From: Leishmania infantum JPCM5
Taxonomy: Eukaryota > Euglenozoa > Kinetoplastea > Trypanosomatida > Trypanosomatidae
Direction of reading: 5' to 3'
NCBI RefSeq assembly: GCF_000002875.2
Contig: NC_009419.2
Location: forward strand, 1,724,642-1,788,641
Length of the DNA: 64,000 bases
Below the pieces are notes generated by a model. It ran no database searches, had not been told where the DNA came from, and worked only from the letters and a program-made list of their open reading frames with translations. Every line of letters starts with the position of its first letter. Positions within the stretch are counted from its first letter, which is position 1. Below are positions 20,505-31,377 of the stretch, piece by piece. A program made the position numbers and the translations under genes.

Positions 20505-21740
20505 ATGTCGTACTCCTCCACAGCAACGCCCGGCGGCACGGCGGCAACGGCAACAGCGGGTAGCACCAAATGCGGCAAAAACAAGGCTGGCGGTTCGTTG
20601 GCCGCCGCTGCGTACGAAAAGAGTCAGTACGACATCACCAACGTCACCTGGGGGACTCTAGAGTCTCGCTTTGACGAGCTCGTCGCGCTCATGAACACCC
20701 CCATCACTGGCGTCAACGCGCTCACGGTGCGCGCCACGAATCGACAGCGGATCGGCAGTGCGATCGCGGCCCTCCTCGATAAGGCTCAAGAGGAGTGTCG
20801 ACAGCTTCTGCTGGATGGGGACGCTGAGGCGGCCGAGAAGGCGGGTGTGCTCGTGTTGCGACTGCGGGAGAAGTTCTACAAGCCGAATCACGTAGAGCTG
20901 ATACCGGCCTATCTGCACCTTTCCCGCACAAAGCAGTTTCTGAAGCGATATGGAGATGCAGAGGACATGCTTTCGCTTGCGCAGTATATTATGCTGAAGC
21001 ATCCCGACGAGGTCACGCTCACCATGAAGGCCGACGTGCACCAAGCATTCGGGCTCCTTTATGCGGCGGACAGCAAGCTGGAGGCAGCGGTGCAGCAGCT
21101 CAGCCGAGCAACCTACTATCTCTCTCTACTGCACGGGGCGCGGCACGTTCTCACTACATTCAGCTACTTTGACCTCGGCAACGTGATGGCCTCGAAGGCC
21201 AGCATGGAGAGTGCAATGGCGCTCTACGACGCTGTGAAGGAGATTTGGTATGCTCACTTGGTGAAAGCGTTGGCGGACGTTGTTGCGCGCCGCGAGGACA
21301 TGCAGGTGCAGCTGAAGTACAGCGAGAACACGCCGGCGCAGGAGCTGCGACAAGTTTGCTACGCCACAGCGCACGCTTTCGGTCGCGAGAACTTGGCGGA
21401 TGCATCCAAGATGTTGCATGGCATCGCCCGCATTCAGCAAAAGCGCTTCCAGAGCGCCCACCCCAGCACCGTGCGGGCAGAGTTCATTCTGGGGCTTTTT
21501 CTTCTCTGGACAGACAATGAGCCGGAGGCACAGGGGCACCTGGCGAATGCCCGCGTCGCCTCGCAGCACTTCTATGGCCCACGTCATCCAGTTGTGCAAG
21601 AGATCGAAGACTGGTGTGCGAAATTCGACCTGAGCTACGAGAATACGGAAGACGAGCTTGCCAAAGGTCAAGAGGCGTCCGCTCTGGACACAGCGGCGAC
21701 AACGCACGACGACGAAGCTGAAGCGCCACATATATTGTGA
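20505..21740 (+). CDS. ZMYND12/TAX-1-like axonemal TPR protein
   Basis: 411 aa. The central part matches my recollection of the TPR region of vertebrate ZMYND12: a segment like LR.KFY...HVELIPAYLHLS, then AQYIMLKHPDEVT, the FGLLYAADSKLEAAVQQL helix pair, and FDLGN...LYDAVKEIWYAHL. In trypanosomes the ZMYND12 orthologue is TAX-1, an axonemal protein reported to act with TTC29 and inner-arm dynein in flagellar motility. The vertebrate N-terminal MYND zinc finger is absent; instead there is a Ser/Thr/Gly/Ala-rich leader (1-40). The C-terminus is acidic. ATG 20505 lies directly after a polypyrimidine-AG. The identification rests on remembered family sequence and should be searched; the TPR-type helical repeat is clear. 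Confidence 0.8.
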   Translation: MSYSSTATPGGTAATATAGSTKCGKNKAGGSLAAAAYEKSQYDITNVTWGTLESRFDELVALMNTPITGVNALTVRATNRQRIGSAIAALLDKAQEECRQLLLDGDAEAAEKAGVLVLRLREKFYKPNHVELIPAYLHLSRTKQFLKRYGDAEDMLSLAQYIMLKHPDEVTLTMKADVHQAFGLLYAADSKLEAAVQQLSRATYYLSLLHGARHVLTTFSYFDLGNVMASKASMESAMALYDAVKEIWYAHLVKALADVVARREDMQVQLKYSENTPAQELRQVCYATAHAFGRENLADASKMLHGIARIQQKRFQSAHPSTVRAEFILGLFLLWTDNEPEAQGHLANARVASQHFYGPRHPVVQEIEDWCAKFDLSYENTEDELAKGQEASALDTAATTHDDEAEAPHIL

Positions 21741-22751
21741 AGCACTGCAGCGAAAAGCCGTCTCTGAGACCGTACCTGCTTTCTTTTTACTGGTATGTGT
21801 CGTAGGTGCTGCTGGTCCTTCGCCCCCACCCCTGTGCTGGTGTGCAGCTCTGCGACACCCGTACGTCATCGCTTAGCTTACCGCCGCCCAGCGCTTCACA
21901 GCAACTTCCACCATGCACTTCTGCTGCCGATCCTTGCATCCTCCGCCCAAGAGATTGCTTGCTCTCTTGTGGCGTGTATGTGTGTGCGTATGTGTGCTGG
22001 CGTTAGGAAGGCTCTGTTTTCCCTGTTTTTCTCCCTTCGATGTGACATACTCGCATAAGAGCGACTCGCTTATCACGGAATCGCCACCGTTGCTGCCGCC
22101 ATTGCGGCCTTTCTTCAGAGCGTTTTCTCGGCGAGGCGACGCCCTATGCATACAGGCAGAGCAATAAAAAAAACGCAAGCGCGGAAGCCTGCTGCTTAGC
22201 GAGGGGTGATTAAACGGTAACAACGCCTTGGGATGCCTGTTGAAGCCAGAAACCACGTGAAACGGTGAGATGGCGGTATTGAGGTGGACCAGAGACAGAG
22301 AGAGAACATGCGGCCAAGGTATGGCAAACACCACGACGGCCGACTGCGTTGCACTATTGGGCTTTACCACGGTCACCTTTCCTTTGTTGCCTTTGGTGCA
22401 CAGCTCCGACTCGCTTTCCCTTTCTAGCCCCTTCACATACGCTCTCATGCACCGAAGTATATATGCAGCGTGAGCGCGTCGTCGGTGCACCTTCTTTTCA
22501 TCTCCGCTTGCTCGCTCCCTTGCCCATCTCTGCTGCTCTCATCCACGAACACTTGTCTGCGACACCCCATGCAATAGTAGATTTCACTCTAAACCTTGCT
22601 CTACTTTGTCTTGTGTTTCTCCTACCTCTGCTCTCCCCACCCCCTTTACACATTTTCGCACGCACACTCACGACTCACCCGCTGCTTGTCGAACGCGCTC
22701 CTTCCTCGCTCTTTTTCCAGCCCTTTAGCATCTGCTTCAGAGTACGTCACC
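21741..22751. other. intergenic region
   Basis: 1 kb without a supported gene. Pyrimidine-rich from about 22470 to 22740, with three closely spaced AGs (22719-22720, 22727-22728, 22739-22740) before the CHMP1 ATG, a typical trans-splice region. Confidence 0.7.
22719..22720 (+). promoter_or_regulatory. probable spliced-leader acceptor AG for CHMP1
   Basis: First AG after the tract ending CTCTTTTTCC; further AGs at 22727 and 22739 could be alternatives. No ATG intervenes before 22752. Confidence 0.6.
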
Positions 22752-23372
22752 ATGTCCGTCGAGAAACTCTACGACATTCAGTTCCAGCTGAAGTTCACGG
22801 CGAAGCAGTTCCTCAAGAATGCTAGCCGTTGCGAGAAGGAGCAGAAGCAGGAGATGAACAAGTGCAAGCATGCAATGGAGAAGAACAACATGGAGGGTGC
22901 CCGCATCTATGCCCAGAACAGCATTCGCAAGAAGAACGAGGCGCTCAACCACCTGCGCCTGTCGGCGCGCATGGATGCCGTCGTGGCCCGGCTCGACACG
23001 GCTATCAAGATGAAGATGGTGACCAAGAATATGGGCCAGATGGTGAAGGGCATGGACAAGGTGCTGCAGTCGATGGACCCTGCCAAGATCAGTAGGCTGA
23101 TGGACACCTTCGAGCAACAGTTCGAGACGATGGATGTCACGTCTGCCTACATGGAAGGTGCTATTGGCCAGAGCACGGCGGTCACCACACCGGAGGACGA
23201 GGTGAACAACCTCATGTCTCAGGTCGCGGATGAGCATGGCCTGGACATTCGTGAGCAACTCAACGACGACCTCCAGATCAAGAACACCAACCTCACCGCG
23301 CAGAAGGCGGAGGAGAAGCAGGTCGAGGAGGACGACTTAGAGGCAAAGTTCGCACAGCTGCGTGGACGTTGA
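22752..23372 (+). CDS. CHMP1: ESCRT-III subunit CHMP1 / Vps46
   Basis: 206 aa, the family's usual length. The N-terminal half carries the CHMP1 signature: FQLKFTAKQFLKNASRCEKE, then ARIYAQNSIRKKNEALNHLR and TKNMGQMVKGMDKVL. It is basic and helical, while the C-terminal half is acidic, as in all ESCRT-III proteins. The tail LEAKFAQLR (about 196-204) fits a MIM1 motif that recruits the Vps4 ATPase. It acts with Vps4 in membrane scission at endosomes/multivesicular bodies and in cytokinesis. ATG 22752 has the only sensible N-terminus for the first helix. Confidence 0.95.
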   Translation: MSVEKLYDIQFQLKFTAKQFLKNASRCEKEQKQEMNKCKHAMEKNNMEGARIYAQNSIRKKNEALNHLRLSARMDAVVARLDTAIKMKMVTKNMGQMVKGMDKVLQSMDPAKISRLMDTFEQQFETMDVTSAYMEGAIGQSTAVTTPEDEVNNLMSQVADEHGLDIREQLNDDLQIKNTNLTAQKAEEKQVEEDDLEAKFAQLRGR

Positions 23373-25880
23373 GGCGGCGCGGTCCAAGAGGAATGTCGGA
23401 GAGGAAAAGGTGTCCCGGAGCTGTATCATGCACCGGAGGACGCCCGCATACACGCAGATGAGCGCTGGAAGCGAGAGTGAAGCACACCTACACGCGGACG
23501 CACACCCGCACGCTCCTTTCCCTTCATAGCCACGGGCAAACGAAGAGCAGGCCTTGTGTGTACAAGCAATCTTTATGCATTCCGCAAGCGAAGGGAAAGC
23601 CACGTGAAAGCGTTGGCGGTGGTGCGAAGTGATCCCTGTGTGGATGGTGGCGTAGTGTTGCTACCTCTTTTCGTCTCATGCACGCGCTATCCGTAACTCT
23701 TGTAAAATTGCATCTCCTGCCAAATTGCACTATATTAGTGGATAGCGCGGGTCAAGGGGAGTGCGGGGAGGCAACGGAGCGGCGAAGAGTCCGAAAACGA
23801 AGACAGATTTTCATGTCATTATGTGACACTCAAAACACAAGAAAAAAGTCGTTGTGGCTCGGTGTGTCTACACAGTGCACTGCTGTTGGTTTCCTCTCAC
23901 CTGAATTTTTTGTCTTTCACGCTCTCTCCCCCTCGCTGCACAGGAGGGAGGGGGGCTTGTTTTCGCTGCTTTTGCCGCTTTCGCTCGTTGTACATTTCTG
24001 TGCGTAGGTGGTGCTATCGAACGATTTCCTAGTCACCTCGCTTTTCTTTTTTTTTTCGCTCTGAGCTTTTCGCCCGTCTGGCGCGCGTGAAGGTATGGAC
24101 TGCTTCGTCATCTTTTCCTCTTCCCTGTGCTCTACCCTGTCTGTGTTCCGCGCTCGCTCGGTGTGCTTCATTGACTTTTCCGCTCAGCAAACTCGTCGTG
24201 CCTGCCTCTCCCCTGTCTTTTTCGCATGCCTCGCAATGCGTACACGATGCGCGGCATTATGTTAACGCTTCACAGAGTTGTCCAGTGTTAGGGTCATATT
24301 ATCCAGTCCCAAGCATGCACGAACGGAGTCACACACACAAGCACAAATTCCCGAAACAAAAGGGCAGCGCCTGTGAGCGTTCTCAGGCGAAAGACGGGCA
24401 GAAAGCGCAGGCACACTCTCCTATTTTTTTTTATTGTTGGGTAGGAAGGGGAAGGGTTTTTTTAGTTGCTTGCTGAAGCTGTGTTCTTCTGTCTCTCGTT
24501 GTTCTCTTTGATTTTCGGCCACCCTCATACGAGCCACATGCGCACAAGTACTTTACCATGTCTCTGTGTTTCTCTGGCTCCATCATCTCTCTCTCTCGCC
24601 TGTCAGCACAGCCGTGGTTGTTTTCCTTTGGAGGCTCTTCTGGAAACGAAAATGAAATACGCAGGACTAACGCGCCGCAGTGCGCAGGCGGGCGTGCTTG
24701 CCGCTTTCTTCGTTCCCGCGTTAAGCTCGACTTTCCTCTCCTCACGAGTGCAGACACCCTGGTGCGTGGGTTTCTCAAGCTCCTCGCTGGCTCTCTGCAC
24801 CCCGCCCCCCCAACCTTCGCCACAACGGGGCTGTGCAGAGGGTTCTTTTCTAGGTCCTTGGGGAGACTGGAGTTCTGGAATTGCAAGATAAATGCCGGAA
24901 AACGGACGAGAAATCGCATCGATAAAGTCTTTGATGCCCTACCAATCGTGCCACCGCTTCCACGTCCCGCTGTTGTTGCTCTTTCCTCACTTCTCTCCTC
25001 AGCACAGACATGGGCACGTGGGCATTTCCTTTGGCCCCCGACCCACCCCACCCTCAGTACAGAGCGGCAAGCGCACAGGCACACGCAAACACACACAAAG
25101 AAAAAAAGAGTCATCTCCCTCTAACGTAGCGTGTGTGTAGAGGACACAAAAGACAGAGGAAAAAGACTCGACCCGACGACCTGATACACCGTGATTGAAT
25201 CAGGTGGCACACATCTTACATGGCCAGCCATCGGTGCGTGGTGACGACAAAGGAAGAACCAGCTCGATGACTTGGTGGACAGCTGTCTCCTCTACCCTGT
25301 TGTTGTTTTTTTTTTGTGTGTATGTGCGTGTGTGGGTCTCTAGCTCACTTTTGTTCCTCCTTGTGCAGCGCTCGCTTGCCGCACTTCCTCTGTCGCTCAC
25401 CCTCCAGGTTTTATGGCCCTCCTTGTGCTTTATCCGAGCGAGGCGAAAAGGCAGAACTTCCCTGACGCCCTTCTCATCGTCTGACGTCTCCTCGTCGTCT
25501 CAATAGTGAGTCTGGGACGCTTTCACTTGTGTATCCATTTGTTTTTTGGTTGCCACACAACTCCAGTGCCACAAAGAGCGAGCGCACGAAAAGCGAAAGG
25601 TACTGTGGCTCGCTCGACTTGTGCCCAAGTGCGCTTTCGTGAGCGCACGGATGTGAACGTGTGACGATTGAGTGCCGCCCCTTTTCTTCTCCTTGGCAGA
25701 CACGCAGATACACGCTAGCCTTCTATCCACCTTTTTCTTTCGCAAGCGGGTCCGTGGAACGCTTTACTCGGCTGTTCTCGCTTGTGGATTTCTCATATCG
25801 CTCTCCGTTTTCTTGCGAGGCTCTCGCTAATAACTTTTCTGCGTTCCCGGAGCTTCACTTTCGGAGAGGGTCGCGGGCTC
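23373..25880. other. long intergenic region
   Basis: 2.5 kb with no convincing gene. Open frames on both strands here are short, overlapping and rich in Ser/Leu/Phe/Cys, as expected from CT-rich DNA. Contains T tracts (about 24046-24057), AC/GT short runs and several CT-rich tracts. The last (about 25730-25742) precedes AG at 25745-25746, a possible acceptor for the transporter. No SIDER-like block was recognised. Confidence 0.65.
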
Positions 25881-27434
25881 ATGCAGCGGACGCCGCTGGT
25901 GTCGTCGCATGGTCGCAGCGCGTCTCCGATCGTGCGGTTCAGCAGCCCACACGTGAAAAATGTGGTGCGGCCCAAGGCAGTGCTGACGACGCTCACTCTG
26001 CTCGGGGTCATCTACACCGCCAGCATCAGCGGTGGCTACGGTCTTGAGGAATCCGTCAGGGCTGGCGGCCCGCTGCTGTCCATCCTCTTACTCTGCTTCA
26101 TCCCGTTCGTCTGGGGCATTCCTGTGTCGCTGTGCGTGGCGGAGCTGTCCTGCGCTATTCCGTCGAATGCCGGACCGATCATGTGGGTCAACTGCGCCTT
26201 TCCGTCGTGGATGACGCTCATGACAGTGCTGTGGACAGCCTTTTTGAACTCCGTCGACAACAGCCTGTACCCCGCCGTCTTCGCCGACTACTGCGCTACG
26301 CTGTTTCATCTCGGCTGGTTGGAAAGCGCGCTCGTGAAGGTCATCTTCCTGTGTATATGCGCCGTCATCAACGTCGTCGGCGTGGCGCTTGTTGGCGTCC
26401 TCAGCGTCGGCATCATGTTTATCACCATCCTGCCCTTCTTCGTAATCTTCTTGCTGCAGTTGCCGCACGGCCTCAACTGGAAGCGCATTACGTACATTCC
26501 GGACAGCATCGACTGGGCGGCGTTTCTCCCCGTCGTTGCGTGGAACTTCTCCGGCTTCGACTCGGCCGGTAACGTGATTGAGGAGGTGCAGAACCCGAAC
26601 CCGACCTTCATCCGCGCGCTCATCATCATGATCGCCGCGGCGCTGGCCACGTACATCCCGCCCATTCTGGCTGGTGCCTCAGCCGAGAAGCTGAGCCACG
26701 TCAGCTTCGACCAGTGGGGCGATGGCTTCTGGGTGAAGGTCGGCGAGGCGGTTGGCGGGACCCCGATGGCAGCGACTATCATGGTCGGCGGCACCATCTC
26801 AACTCTTGGGCTCATGACCACCCTTCTGGCGACAACCTCGCGATCGCTGGCGGGCATGGGAACGCTGAACGCGTTTCCATCGTTTTTTTCAAAGTGGTTG
26901 GAGAAGTACTCGGACACCTACAGGACCCCGGTAAACGCCATCCTCGTCAACACCACTGTCACGTGCGCTCTGTCTCTCTGCCTGACCTTTCAAACGCTGG
27001 TGCAACTGGACCAGGTGCTCTACGCGTTGCGCCTCATCGTCATACTTTCTTCCTTCTTGAAACTGCGTCTCACACAGCCACTGCTAGAGCGTCCGTACCG
27101 GGCTCCTGGCGGCAAAGCTGCCGCCGTCGTCTTGGCTGGTGTCCCCATCACCTTCAGCGCGTTTCTCATCGCCATGACCATGACGGGCGGACCATTCGTC
27201 TTCTACAGCAGCGTCGTCCTCATCGCTGGCACTGTTGTCGTCTCCTACATCACCGTTCGCTTTTTCCGCTCCGACGGATTTGAGGGGTCACTGGTCGAGG
27301 AGTACGAGGACGCGGACATGTCCACATACGGTACGATTCTGGAAATGGAGTCCTCCGAGTGGCGCCTACTTCACCAGAGGCACACGTTTATCGACTGTCC
27401 GCCTCGCATCAACGTTGCCCGCCTTCACGCTTGA
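25881..27434 (+). CDS. APC-superfamily amino acid / polyamine transporter
   Basis: 517 aa, about eleven to twelve hydrophobic helices. The N-terminal membrane motif IYTASISGGYGLEESVRAGGP (about 43-64) and the FSGFDSAGNVIEEVQNPN stretch (about 222-239) are hallmarks of the amino acid/polyamine branch of the APC superfamily (LAT/PHS-type, related to plant polyamine uptake transporters and trypanosomatid amino-acid-permease-like proteins). GTISTLGLMTT... and SRSLAGMG (about helix 8) and the RPYRAPGG motif before the last helices are also typical. The substrate cannot be told from sequence. ATG 25881 is the first ATG of the frame after the predicted splice site. The C-terminal cytosolic tail is acidic (EEYEDADMS). 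Confidence 0.9.
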   Translation: MQRTPLVSSHGRSASPIVRFSSPHVKNVVRPKAVLTTLTLLGVIYTASISGGYGLEESVRAGGPLLSILLLCFIPFVWGIPVSLCVAELSCAIPSNAGPIMWVNCAFPSWMTLMTVLWTAFLNSVDNSLYPAVFADYCATLFHLGWLESALVKVIFLCICAVINVVGVALVGVLSVGIMFITILPFFVIFLLQLPHGLNWKRITYIPDSIDWAAFLPVVAWNFSGFDSAGNVIEEVQNPNPTFIRALIIMIAAALATYIPPILAGASAEKLSHVSFDQWGDGFWVKVGEAVGGTPMAATIMVGGTISTLGLMTTLLATTSRSLAGMGTLNAFPSFFSKWLEKYSDTYRTPVNAILVNTTVTCALSLCLTFQTLVQLDQVLYALRLIVILSSFLKLRLTQPLLERPYRAPGGKAAAVVLAGVPITFSAFLIAMTMTGGPFVFYSSVVLIAGTVVVSYITVRFFRSDGFEGSLVEEYEDADMSTYGTILEMESSEWRLLHQRHTFIDCPPRINVARLHA

Positions 27435-27990
27435 ATCGTTCATGCATGTATGCAATAACACACCTGGAGGCGCGTAGGAGCACAAGAAGTGAGGAAGAGA
27501 ATGTACACGGACACGAGTTTATCAGACCCTACATCCCCTCGCACGGCCTTTGGGGCGTTGCGGACGGATCGCGCGCTCACACATCTTTGCTTTCGCGTTG
27601 CTTTCTTTCCCACATCTCCGCGTGCTGATGCGCAGTGCGCACGAAAGCGCCTTCGCCCCCTTCACCCACTCTAATGACTCTTTTTGTGCTCAGCATCTTC
27701 GACGCTCCGTATCACCCCTCCCCACCTCTTCGCTCACGCCCTCTCCTATCCGTCATCCGTCACATTTCAGATTCTTGTGCATTTCCCACCCCCGCACACG
27801 GCTCTGCATCCCGGCGTCACTCGCGCAAGGCTTGTGCACCGCTCAAACTCACCGATCCCGCTCCCTCCACCTGACCTTGCGTTTCCTTTAGGAGCAACTC
27901 TCCTCTACCGATTCGCGTCTGCTCACCACCGCGCATTCTCCGTCTCCTGGCACCGCAGCTTACCAATTCCACCACACTGCTGGCATTGCA
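27435..27990. other. intergenic region before phosphate carrier copy A
   Basis: 556 nt; CT-rich from about 27700 to 27950, with several AGs (for example 27958-27959) suitable as spliced-leader acceptors. No gene is supported. Confidence 0.65.
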
Positions 27991-28944
27991 ATGCGCTCTG
28001 CCATCGCAGCGCAGCCAAAAGGGTGGGACGCGCGCTACGTGAACCCCGATCACCCGCATGACACCTCTTACTATATGAAGTGCATCGGCGGCGGCATCCT
28101 CGCCTGCGGTACTACCCACACCGCCGTCTGCCCTCTCGATGTCGTAAAGTGTAACATGCAGGTGAGCCCCGAGAGGTTCAAGTCTCTCGTCCAGGGGCTG
28201 CAGATGGTCATTCACCAGGAGGGCTACGGTTCGAAGGGCCTGATGAAGGGATGGGCATCCATTCTATTTGGATACTCAATTCAGGGTGCCTTCAAGTTCG
28301 GTCTCTATGAGTACTTCAAGGACCTCTACGCGAACATGGCGGGCCAGGAGAACGCGAAGAAGTACGAGGGCATCATCTGGCTTGCCGGCTCCGCATCTGC
28401 GGAGTTCTTTGCTGATATGGGTCTGTGCCCGTTCGAGATGACTAAGGTGAAGGTGCAGACGTCGCCGAAAGGAACCTTCCCAACGGGCATGCTCGCTGCC
28501 ATGGCCTCCATGCGCGCCGACCCCTCCTCCGGCTTCCCTTACAAGTCACTGGTGCCGCTGTGGGGCCGCCAGATCCCGTACACGATGGCGAAGTTCTTCT
28601 TCTTTGAGAAGGTTGTGCGCATGTTCTACCAGTACGTCTTCACGAAACCGAAGGAGCAGTACAACAAGGCCACGCAGCTCTCCATCACCTTCGCCTCTGG
28701 GTATATCGCTGGCGTTATCTGCGCCATTGTTTCGCACCCCGCGGACACCCTCGTCTCTGCTCGCGGTAAGGCGAGCAACGCTGGCAAGTCGTATGGCCAG
28801 ATCGCGAAGGAGATGGGCTACATAAATGTGTGCAGCAAGGGTCTCGGAACTCGTATCCTGATGATCGGCACGCTGACGGGTCTGCAGTGGTGGATCTACG
28901 ACACCTACAAGACCGCCCTCGGCATGGGCACGAGCGGCCACTAA
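27991..28944 (+). CDS. mitochondrial phosphate carrier, copy A (SLC25A3 family)
   Basis: 317 aa, standard length. It imports phosphate with protons into the matrix for ATP synthesis. Three mitochondrial-carrier repeats are visible, with signatures PLDVVKCNMQ, PFEMTKVKVQ and PADTLVSARGK after the odd-numbered helices. SASAEFFAD and RQIPYTMAKFFFFE are specific to phosphate carriers. The protein is identical to copy B except for the first residues, one block (residues about 67-97) and the last few residues. In that block copy A reads GWASILFGYSIQG, lacking the GWxPT sequence that I recall from the phosphate carrier family and that copy B keeps. ATG 27991 follows an AG-ended pyrimidine region. 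Confidence 0.95.
   Translation: MRSAIAAQPKGWDARYVNPDHPHDTSYYMKCIGGGILACGTTHTAVCPLDVVKCNMQVSPERFKSLVQGLQMVIHQEGYGSKGLMKGWASILFGYSIQGAFKFGLYEYFKDLYANMAGQENAKKYEGIIWLAGSASAEFFADMGLCPFEMTKVKVQTSPKGTFPTGMLAAMASMRADPSSGFPYKSLVPLWGRQIPYTMAKFFFFEKVVRMFYQYVFTKPKEQYNKATQLSITFASGYIAGVICAIVSHPADTLVSARGKASNAGKSYGQIAKEMGYINVCSKGLGTRILMIGTLTGLQWWIYDTYKTALGMGTSGH
28024..28189 (+). repeat. 166-bp block identical to 31399-31564
   Basis: Shared 5' coding block of the two phosphate carrier genes; offset 3375 bp; no mismatch seen on direct reading. Confidence 0.92.
28282..28937 (+). repeat. 656-bp block identical to 31657-32312
   Basis: Shared 3' coding block of the two carrier genes at the same 3375-bp offset. 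No mismatch was seen on reading, including at synonymous sites; identity stops within the last codons. Confidence 0.92.
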
Positions 28945-31377
28945 GTGTTCTCAGCGCTGCTGAAGATGTTGAGCATCTGGAGGAAACGCACATGATGAGG
29001 CAGTGCGTCCACTAGTGGGGGTCGAAATGCCAATGCAAGACCTTCGGCACCTCTATCTGCCCACAGACACGGCGTCGTCAAAGCTGTCTGACCGAGGCAC
29101 AATGATGACAGCGGCCTCCGTCACGGGTGCGCTGATGCTGTAGACTGCCCGCCGAAGGAGGACACAAACAATAAGATGCCTTTGTTTTTTTTTTGTGTAG
29201 CAGGCTTTTGCAGCTAATGCATGTCAGCCTCTGTCCCTTGCATGCACTTTTATGCGCACAGCACGGACCCCCCTCCCCTTTTTTCTTTCTAATCTCACCT
29301 TGAGTGTTGCATACTAAACATACGTCCAGCTAAACAAGCGCTCTCCGACATGCGCCGGTGGATGCTGGTGGCTGTAGATATTTTTTCGCTCTGTTTACTT
29401 CGAATACCCCTCCCGCTATTTGCCCATCTCCGCTCACTCAATTCCGATCTGCCATTTCCTGTTACGGTTCATCTGTCCCTGGGCACCCTCTCCACATGGC
29501 GCATCGTGTGCAAGAAATGCACTGCATGGGGCGACACAGACGTGTGTCATGAAACGCTTGAAACGAAGCAAAGTACATGCGGGTGACTTCACTGGCCCCT
29601 TCTCCATTTTTCGTTTTCTGCACTGCTCTGTGGTATTGGACTCTGCGTCATGGGAAGACGCCTCGAGCAAGTAGAAGGTGCCTAAACGAACTTTAGTGAA
29701 GCAGGTCTAACATCAGAGAACCTCCCAGTAGCGCCCTCATTGCGCGCTTTTTTTCTCAACTGATGCCGTGACTTGTTAAGGGTGCTCATGATGTGCCCGC
29801 ATTCATCTTTTCTTGGCTCTGGCATCCATTGCATGCGGCGACGCAGCGCCGACCCTTGCGTTCTCCATCTTTTTCTCCAGACCGCATGCACATGAGCACT
29901 TTTCGGAACATGAATAGAGTAAAATGTTGCGACGCACCTTACACGCGCTGCTGCTATCGCACCGCTTCCCGACCACGGCATCCGCCTGCTCCTGCTGCGG
30001 CCCCGCTCAGATGCGTATCGTTAGCGCACCATATTTTTGCTGTGAGAGACACTATACAAACACATATAATCCCCTTACCCCTGTCTCTTCTTTCCATTCG
30101 CCCTCTCCCATCGATTTCACTTGCGTCTGTCTTTTTTTTTCTGTATGCGTGTGTGTGTGCAACCTGTCAGCTGAGTGACGTGGCGCATTTCTGCCGCAGC
30201 GTCTTCTGTGCTGTTAAGCCCTTCCACTCCCTCCTCCCACGTGGCACCAGTGTGTATCTCTTTCTGATTGTCCTCACCACGCGTGGCGGCACCTTCCTGC
30301 CCCTTTCCTCCCCCTCCCTCTCACTCACTCCCTCTCTCTCGGTGTGCTTGGGAGCGTCGGACGCGCCCCCCTTTCTTTTTTGTTCTTCTTACATCGGAGT
30401 TCTCTTCTGTTTTACGTGTTTTCGTTCGGTGCTCCACTTTGCGCTGTTAACATCTGTTTTTGTGCGTGTGTGTGTGTGTGTGTTATCCCTTCCGCTGTCC
30501 TTGTTCTTCTGGGAACAGTGGTTCCTTCCTTCCACTTCCCTCCCTCCATCGTCTTCGAGCACACGCACACACAAACACTCACGCGCTCTTGCCCTGGCCT
30601 GTTCGGGTGTGCGACCAGTTGTTCTCTTCAAGTGCACCGTTCCTTGAACGGACGGCCTGGGGTGCGATCTCAGCACTCAACCAAAGAGGGAGCGATGCTT
30701 TACGGGAAAAGCTTTCAGATCCAGAGGAAAAGTGGCCCCTCACACACACACACACACGAGAGCGTGCAGTCACAGAGCGGAAAACGCGCCATTCCCTCTG
30801 CAGTAGGCAACAGAGTGCTCCGCAAGTGATGGGGAAAAAATGCCACTCTTCCCTACGAAAAACAGGAGCTCAGGCACTGAGGCTCAGGCTCACCAGGGGG
30901 CCGACTGCCAGAATCATTTGTGGCATGAGAGCATGTCCGCGCGCCGCGTAATCACACGACTGCAGTTCTCTCTCGCTCTCGGCATACAGTCTTCGGTTTT
31001 GCCCTGCAGTGACCGCTGCCGATGCTTGTAGGCACAACCCATCAGGTGCGTTGCGAGGTCGATCTAAACAAGCGCACGCACGCACAAGCAACGCTCCGAC
31101 TGTGCAGACGACGCCCTGTGCGCACTGTTACATGGGCACCCTCCTCTCCTTCCCCTTATCATCTTTCGCCTTCTCACTTCCTCTCTTCTTTCTTGCTCCA
31201 CCACTTCACGAACACCCACCTTCACGCGCTCACATGCCAACACTCACGCACCAAACTGCCAGCTCGCGCACCTCCTGCTTTCTGTCTCTAACGTAACCGC
31301 TCTACTTGCCACACTGTTTCCTCTTCGGCTCATACGACCGCCCTCTATTCCTCACCGAGTCTCTATTTCTCGTAACA
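28945..31377. other. spacer between the two phosphate carrier genes
   Basis: 2.4 kb, no supported gene. The spacer shows no resemblance to the flanks of the other carrier copy, so duplication boundaries coincide with the coding sequences. It holds a GT run (30465-30482), AC-rich patches (about 30561-30575 and 30740-30756) and a T9 tract (about 29187-29196). Between 30100 and 30560 it is strongly CT-rich, and again at 31140-31365 before copy B. Confidence 0.65.
30461..30483. repeat. (GT)n microsatellite
   Basis: About 23 nt of GT with one interruption in the spacer between the carrier genes. Confidence 0.9.

Noticed and set aside
29793..30647. 284-aa + strand open frame between the carrier genes
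   Set aside because: Low-complexity translation of CT-rich and GT-repeat DNA; no conserved motif.
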